Program-made: the position numbers and the translations under genes | The notes under the pieces: generated by a model | What the model saw: only the letters and a program-made list of their open reading frames with translations | What the model was told of the DNA's origin: nothing | Databases searched by the model: none | NCBI GenBank assembly: GCA_900111695.1 | Contig: FOHD01000002.1 | Coordinates: 186,001-250,000 of the forward strand | Length of the DNA: 64,000 bases | From: Olsenella sp. KH3B4 | GTDB taxonomy: Bacteria; Actinomycetota; Coriobacteriia; Coriobacteriales; Atopobiaceae | Direction of reading: 5' to 3' | Shown: positions 59,465 through 64,000 of the stretch, one piece after another | Layout: every line of letters begins with the position of its first letter | Numbering within the stretch: position 1 is the first letter of the stretch

Positions 59465-60481
59465 TTACAGAGAAGAGCCAGGCCCGCCCTGGGCGCCGTT
59501 TTCAGCGTCAGCGACGGGCCAAATGTCCTGCCCGGATTCCGTTGCCTCGCGCAGTGCCGCAAGCTCTTCGGTAACGCGCTCGAGGTCAGATGGGGTATCA
59601 ATGTCATCAAGCTCGGCAGCAGCGCGCGCCTCGACAAGCCGCGTGGTGGCGGCCAAGTCTGGGTTCCTGCGCAGCAGCTCGCCTCCGCCTACGTCACCCT
59701 CCAGGCCGAGAAGCGCCTCTCGCAGGTTGCCCGGGAAGATCACCGGACTCCCCGCCCTGCCCTGCCATGCCAGCCGCGCAACACAGGCGGGGTGCGCCGC
59801 AAACTCGTCGAGCAGGGCCTCGACGCTCGCGCTGGAAAGCAGCGGCTGGTCGCCCTGGACAAAGAGGTAGCCGGCCCTCTCGCCCAGCGCCTCCACGCCA
59901 GCCCAGATGGTCTGGCTCTGGAGCGCCCCCGCAGGCTCCACGCACGCCACGTGCCTGGCCTCGCACACGGCACGCACGCGCTCCCACCTTGTGGAGACCA
60001 CCACGTCTAGGCGCGACGACACCAGAGCATCAAGCGTGTGCGAGACCACGGCACGACCACGCAGCGGCTCGACGAGCTTCTGCCTGCCAAAGCGCGTTGC
60101 CTCCCCGTTTGCCATGACCACGCAGCCCAGGCGCGGCACGCCGCCGATGCCGGCAAACGCCGCCGAGAAACCGGCGTTTGCCGCAGCGGTAACACCCTGC
60201 CGCCAAGCATCGTAGCGATTGAGGAAGTCCTCCCCCTCGGGCGTGAGGCTTGAGCTTCCGCCCTTCTCGCCGCCAATGGAGCGCACGGTAAGGGGAACCC
60301 CCAGGGCATGCTCGGCATCATGCAAGATGCGCATGGCCTTGGTGTAGCTCATGCCCATCGCCTTGGCAGAGGCAGAGAGACTGCCCGTCGTACGAACGCC
60401 AGCGAGCAGGGCCAGAGGGCCGGGGCCAAAGAAGCGCCTGCCTTCCCCATCAATGAGGAACGAGAATGTCCGTGGTTCCAT
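59465..60481 (-). CDS. mocA: ModE-type HTH fused to MocA-type nucleotidyltransferase
   Basis: A 338-residue fusion. Residues 1-95 match the ModE/LysR-like winged helix (GPGPLALLAGVRTTGSLSASAKAMGMSYTKAM, seen in parts). Residues 115-300 match the NTP_transf_3 fold of MocA/YgfJ (LGCVVMANGEATRFGRQKLVEPL, FVQGDQPLLS, GSPVIFPGNL). MocA attaches CMP to molybdopterin to make the cytosine-dinucleotide cofactor used by such hydroxylases. The ATG at 60481 follows GAGGTGAGGG. Co-directional with arcC (41 bp upstream) and hyuA. The HTH may let cofactor supply feed back on the operon. Confidence 0.88.
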   Translation of the reverse strand: MEPRTFSFLIDGEGRRFFGPGPLALLAGVRTTGSLSASAKAMGMSYTKAMRILHDAEHALGVPLTVRSIGGEKGGSSSLTPEGEDFLNRYDAWRQGVTAAANAGFSAAFAGIGGVPRLGCVVMANGEATRFGRQKLVEPLRGRAVVSHTLDALVSSRLDVVVSTRWERVRAVCEARHVACVEPAGALQSQTIWAGVEALGERAGYLFVQGDQPLLSSASVEALLDEFAAHPACVARLAWQGRAGSPVIFPGNLREALLGLEGDVGGGELLRRNPDLAATTRLVEARAAAELDDIDTPSDLERVTEELAALREATESGQDIWPVADAENGAQGGPGSSL

Positions 60482-60522
60482 GGCCCTCACCTCGCGCGCA
60501 TTGCCGTTGCGATGCCTACATG

Positions 60523-61464
60523 CTACCCACGGACGATGGTACCAGTCTTGCCGGCGATGCCGTCCGCCGCACGGTCGAGCTCGGTGATGAGCGACATGCG
60601 GCCAGGGCCGGACTGGGCAAACTGCAGCGCCGCCTGGACCTTGGGGAGCATCGAGCCCGGCGCGAACTCGCCCGCGTCGATGTAGCGCTGAGCCGTCTCG
60701 GGCGTAAGCTCGTCGAGCTCAGTCTGGTCGGGCTTGCCAAAGTGGATGGCGACCTTCTCGACAGCCGTGAGGATGACAAGCGCGTCGGCATTGAGCTGCT
60801 CGGCCAGGCGGGCAGCGGCAAAGTCCTTGTCGATAACGGCAGCAGCGCCCTTGAGGTGGTGGCCCTCGGTGTGGTAGACGGGGATGCCGCCGCCACCGCA
60901 GGCGATAACCACATGGTCGGCCTCGACCAGCGAGCGGATGGTATCCAGCTCGACGATGGCCTGGGGCTTGGGGCTTGCGACCACGCGGCGCCAGCCACGG
61001 CCGGAGTCCTCGACCACCGTGTAGCCACGCTCCGCGACCATGCGGTCGGCCTCCTCCTTGGTCATGAAGGCGCCGATGGGCTTGGTGGGGTGCTCGAAGG
61101 CGGGGTCGGTGGGGTCAACCTCGACCTGCGTGAGCACCGTGGTCACGCCGTGGTGAATGTCACGGTTGGCAAGCTCCTCGCGAATGGCGTTCTGGAGGTC
61201 GTAGCCAATGTAGCCCTGGCTCATGGCCACGCACACCGAGAGCGGGCAGGGGATGTACTTCTCGGGATCAGAACGCGTGAGCTGGGTCATGGCCTCCTGG
61301 ATCATGCCCACCTGCGGTCCGTTGCCGTGCGCCACGATGACCTCGTTGCCCTCGGCGATAAGATCGACGATGGCCTTGGAGGTGTGCTTCACGGCCGCCA
61401 TCTGCTCTGGCAGGTTCTTCCCCAATGCGTTGCCGCCCAGTGCGACGACGATTCTCTTGCCCAT
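60523..61464 (-). CDS. arcC: Carbamate kinase
   Basis: A 313-residue carbamate kinase: VVALGGNALGKNLPEQ at the N-terminus, VAHGNGPQVGMI (about 46-57), VIACGGGGIPV (about 207-217) and DKDFAAARLAEQLNADALVILT. It transfers phosphate from carbamoyl phosphate to ADP, the energy-yielding end of the pathway that YgeW begins. No arginine deiminase gene is nearby, so the context is purine/ureido-compound breakdown rather than arginine. Start at 61464 with GAGAGGAACGC. Confidence 0.95.
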   Translation of the reverse strand: MGKRIVVALGGNALGKNLPEQMAAVKHTSKAIVDLIAEGNEVIVAHGNGPQVGMIQEAMTQLTRSDPEKYIPCPLSVCVAMSQGYIGYDLQNAIREELANRDIHHGVTTVLTQVEVDPTDPAFEHPTKPIGAFMTKEEADRMVAERGYTVVEDSGRGWRRVVASPKPQAIVELDTIRSLVEADHVVIACGGGGIPVYHTEGHHLKGAAAVIDKDFAAARLAEQLNADALVILTAVEKVAIHFGKPDQTELDELTPETAQRYIDAGEFAPGSMLPKVQAALQFAQSGPGRMSLITELDRAADGIAGKTGTIVRG

Positions 61465-61495
61465 GCGTTCCTCTCCGTTCTCCCCTATTCGTGTG

Positions 61496-61551
61496 AAAAA
61501 GAGCGCGGGCCGGCCAACCGAGCTCCCCGGCTCGGCCCGACCAGCCCGCGC
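61496..61551 (-). terminator. Terminator after ygeW
   Basis: GCGCGGGC (61503-61510) and GCCCGCGC (61544-61551) enclose a second hairpin; on the minus strand CTCTTTTTC follows. It lies between ygeW and arcC, so arcC may have its own promoter or depend on read-through. Confidence 0.7.
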
Positions 61552-61592
61552 GTTCCCTTGTGGGTACTGCGCCAGTCGCCCCGATGCCCGGG

Positions 61593-62795
61593 TTAGGCCT
61601 CGAGCCAGCGGCTGCGGCCGCGCTGCTCGAGCTCCTTGAGCATGGCGACGGGATCCTTGGCCTTCTGCAGGAAGATCATGGCCGCCACGGCGTACGGCTT
61701 GTAGCTGGCCTCCTTGTACAGGCCGTCACGGTGAGCGTCAAAGACCTCGTTGGCAACCTCGCCGTGCTCGCAGGAGACGCCCTCGATGTCGGCCGGCAGC
61801 GGGTGCATGTAGATGGTGTCCATGCCGTTCGCGGTCTTGGCCATGAGCTCGGGCGTGCAGTGCCAATCCATATGCGTGGCATTCTGGGCGAGAAGCTCCT
61901 TCTCCAGGGTGTCGATGCCCTCGGAGTCACCAGCGGCGTAGAGCTTGGTGCGCTTCTCCATGGCCGCGTAAGGTGCCCAGCTCTTGGGAACCACGATGTC
62001 CGCGCCCTCGAAGGCCTCCTCCATGGAGTGCGCCTGGGTGAACGTGGCGCCGGACTCCTGGGCGTAGACGCCGGCCTGCTTGACAAGCTCGGGCATGAGG
62101 TCGTAGCCCTCGGGGTGCGCCAGGGTAACGTTCATGCCAAAGCGGGTGAGCAGCATGATGAGCGACTGCGGGCAGGAGAGCGGCTTACCGTAGGAGGGGC
62201 TGTAGGCCCAGGTAACGGCGACCTTCTTGCCCTTGAGGTTCTCAAGACCGCCAAACTCGTTGATGAGGTAGAGCAGGTCTGCAGAGGACTGCGTGGGGTG
62301 GTCGGAGTCGGACTGCAGCGAGACGAGCGTGGGACGGTGGTCCAGGATGCCGTCGGCATAGGACTGCGCCACGGACTCCGAGACCTCCTTCATGTACGCG
62401 TCGCCCTCGCCGATGAACTTGTCGTCGCGGATGCCGATGACGTCAGCCATGAAGCTGATCATCGTGGCGGTCTCGCGCACGGTCTCGCCGTGGGCGATCT
62501 GTGACTTGGACTCGTCGAGGTCCTGGAGCTGCAGGCCCAGCATATTGGTGCCGGAGGCAAACGAGAAGCGCGTGCGCGTGGAGTTGTCGCGGAAGTTGGA
62601 GACCGCGAGGCCCGAGTCGAAGATGCGCGTGGAGATGTTGCGCTCACGCAGGTTGCGAAGGGCGTCGGCAACCAGGTAGAGAGCGCGGAGCTCGTCGGTG
62701 GTCTTATCCCACGTGTGCAGGAAGTCGCTGTTATACATCTTGGAGTAGTCGAGCTTCTCGAGCTGGTCGAGGTAGTTCTGGAACTTTGCGTCCAT
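61593..62795 (-). CDS. ygeW: Knotted carbamoyltransferase YgeW
   Basis: A 400-residue carbamoyltransferase of the YgeW family. It has the phosphate-binding NSTRTRFSF segment (a form of STRT), LQLQDLDESKSQIAHGE, an SDSDHPTQSSADL loop and MHPLPADIEGVSCEHGEV near the C-terminus. It is longer than ornithine or aspartate transcarbamoylases, as usual for YgeW. In the gut-bacterial purine route it is thought to release 2,3-diaminopropionate and carbamoyl phosphate from a ureido intermediate, feeding ArcC. The ATG at 62795 follows AAAGGGAAACGAGA. Confidence 0.95.
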   Translation of the reverse strand: MDAKFQNYLDQLEKLDYSKMYNSDFLHTWDKTTDELRALYLVADALRNLRERNISTRIFDSGLAVSNFRDNSTRTRFSFASGTNMLGLQLQDLDESKSQIAHGETVRETATMISFMADVIGIRDDKFIGEGDAYMKEVSESVAQSYADGILDHRPTLVSLQSDSDHPTQSSADLLYLINEFGGLENLKGKKVAVTWAYSPSYGKPLSCPQSLIMLLTRFGMNVTLAHPEGYDLMPELVKQAGVYAQESGATFTQAHSMEEAFEGADIVVPKSWAPYAAMEKRTKLYAAGDSEGIDTLEKELLAQNATHMDWHCTPELMAKTANGMDTIYMHPLPADIEGVSCEHGEVANEVFDAHRDGLYKEASYKPYAVAAMIFLQKAKDPVAMLKELEQRGRSRWLEA

Positions 62796-62904
62796 TCTCG
62801 TTTCCCTTTCTTGATTCTTGGCCTGCTGGGTCTTCCCGATGACCGCTGGGTCTACGTGCAAGGGCCCCGGCCGCGACGATGCGCCGCGACCGGGACGCGG
62901 TTAA

Positions 62905-64000
62905 CTACTTGATGTCGTTGCCGGTGAGGCTGGCGCGGAACTCGGTGGCGTCGCCGGTTGCCTGGCTGGGGTCGTAGAGGTTCACGGCCGCAACGTAAAG
63001 GGCAGCGCACGTGGAGAGGTCCTGCTTGTAGGTGACCTCGTTGGGCGCGTGTGCCTGGGACTCGGCGCCGGGGCCAAAGCCCACGCAGGGGATGCCGTAG
63101 CGGCCCTGGATGGAGACGCAGTTCGTCGAGAAGGTCCACTTGTCGCACAGAGGCCTGCCCTCGCGCTTGTCCATGGACTTGGGGCAGCCGATGCGCTTGT
63201 CGCCAAAGAGGGCCTTGTGCGCGTCGACGAGTGCCTTGACGTGGGGTGCAGACTCCTTGTTGATCCACGTGGGGAAGTACGCCTCGGTCTCGTAGACCTC
63301 GCCGGTCCAGCTGGGACGGTCGTACATGTACATGGAGACCTTCACGTCGTCGCCGTACTTCTTGACGGCGGGGAGGTTGCGGACCTCCTCGAGGCAGGAC
63401 TCGTAGGTCTCGCCAGCGGTCATGCGGCGGTCGATGGAGATGGCACAAGAGTCAGCCACAGCGCAGCGCGAGGGGCTGGTGTAGAAGATCTGGGAGACGG
63501 TGCAGGTGCCGCGACCCAGGAAGCGGGCGTCCTCATAGTGCTCGGGGTTGTACTTGGGATCGAGCATCTTGACGAGACCCTTGATGGAGGTGGACTCGTC
63601 GCAGCCGTTGTTGTTGAGGGCACGCACGTCGTTCACGATGTCGGCCATCTTGTAGATGGCGTTGTCGCCGCGCTCGGGCGCGGAGCCGTGGCAGGAGACG
63701 CCGTGGACGTCGACCCTAATCTCCATGCGGCCGCGGTGACCACGGTAGATGCCGCCGTCGGTGGGCTCGGTGGAGATGACGAACTCGGGCTTGATGCCGT
63801 CCTTGTTGTAGATGTACTGCCAGCACATGCCGTCGCAGTCCTCTTCCTGGACGGAGCCCACGACCATGATCTTGTAGCCCTCGGGGATGAGGTCCATGTC
63901 CTTCATCATCTTGGCCGCGTAGGTAGCGGAGGCAACGCCGCCCTCCTGGTCGGAGCCGCCACGGCCACCGATAAGCTGGTCGTCCTCGAAGCCCTTGTAG
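62905..64000 (-). CDS. ygeY: YgeY-family M20 peptidase-like hydrolase, 3' part
   Basis: 365 codons enter from the right edge (…[21 protein letters not shown]) and end at 62905; the 5' end is outside. It belongs to the YgeY/selenium-metabolism hydrolase branch of M20 metallopeptidases: metal-ligand regions [20 protein letters not shown] (Glu pair) and ISTEPTDG, a dimerisation segment [20 protein letters not shown], and a late HAPNE. It probably cleaves an amide of a ureido-purine breakdown product. It is upstream of ygeW by 109 bp, with a GC hairpin in the gap (about 62868-62896). Confidence 0.93.
   Translation of the reverse strand, partial: YKGFEDDQLIGGRGGSDQEGGVASATYAAKMMKDMDLIPEGYKIMVVGSVQEEDCDGMCWQYIYNKDGIKPEFVISTEPTDGGIYRGHRGRMEIRVDVHGVSCHGSAPERGDNAIYKMADIVNDVRALNNNGCDESTSIKGLVKMLDPKYNPEHYEDARFLGRGTCTVSQIFYTSPSRCAVADSCAISIDRRMTAGETYESCLEEVRNLPAVKKYGDDVKVSMYMYDRPSWTGEVYETEAYFPTWINKESAPHVKALVDAHKALFGDKRIGCPKSMDKREGRPLCDKWTFSTNCVSIQGRYGIPCVGFGPGAESQAHAPNEVTYKQDLSTCAALYVAAVNLYDPSQATGDATEFRASLTGNDIK

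Overview
The window is GC-rich, densely coded and probably comes from a gut or oral Coriobacteriia actinobacterium (Olsenella/Collinsella-like). That placement is an inference from codon use, twin-arginine lipoproteins, LuxR/MalT-type regulators, a peptide-deformylase variant typical of the group, and the selenium/molybdenum accessory gene set. No rRNA, tRNA or CRISPR array was seen.

Layout. 1-4 kb: the 5' part of a DUF4143 AAA ATPase behind 22-bp repeats, an iron-dependent alcohol dehydrogenase, an AbiEi/nuclease-like orphan flanked by a 12-mer, and a SIS-domain protein. 4.3-12.8 kb: an AT-richer island (two Tat-exported esterases, an AgrC/LytTR two-component pair, a lipoprotein, a membrane-anchored GH3 enzyme), bounded by a 234-bp direct repeat of the SIS gene's 3' end. 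13-17 kb: an esterase with a coiled-coil tail, then a decayed BtuCD/MolBC-type importer whose ATPase is fused to a MoeA fragment. 17-23 kb: TetR, MMPL exporter and a secreted heptad-repeat protein. 23-29 kb: DUF1858 protein, peptide deformylase homologue, radical SAM enzyme, a second DUF4143 ATPase, ABC exporter. 29.5-32.7 kb: a ZTP riboswitch ahead of stand-alone IMP cyclohydrolase and AICAR transformylase genes, then a Phd/PIN toxin-antitoxin pair. 33-40 kb: potassium/cation module (two TrkA proteins, P2-type ATPase, short KdpD, KdpE, GNAT). 40-49 kb: clostripain-like protease, small membrane protein, SPFH/zinc-ribbon genes, a MalT-like LuxR regulator and a lipoprotein, with one palindrome (TCATAC-N4-GTATGA) in several of the promoters.

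49-64 kb is the functional core: maturation and catabolic genes of a selenium-dependent molybdenum hydroxylase (xdhC, selD, yqeB, DUF3343, cysteine desulfurase, yedF; divergent yqeC), then ridA, hyuA, a ModE-MocA fusion, arcC, ygeW and ygeY. Together they suggest anaerobic purine/hydantoin breakdown: a Se-Mo hydroxylase oxidises the ring, HyuA, YgeW and YgeY open and process it, and ArcC recovers ATP from carbamoyl phosphate. The hydroxylase itself is not in the window. A third DUF4143 ATPase behind seven exact-period 22-bp repeats sits between the two halves of this cluster.

The strongest unexplained signals are: the 22-bp iteron-like arrays at DUF4143 loci; two hairpins with unrelated 21-22-bp stems but nearly the same 25-nt loop around purO/purH; the TCATAC palindrome set; six copies of a GAGACAAAGGG palindrome placed at stop codons; the island with its duplicated border; and a short proline-rich leader ORF before the P-type ATPase.
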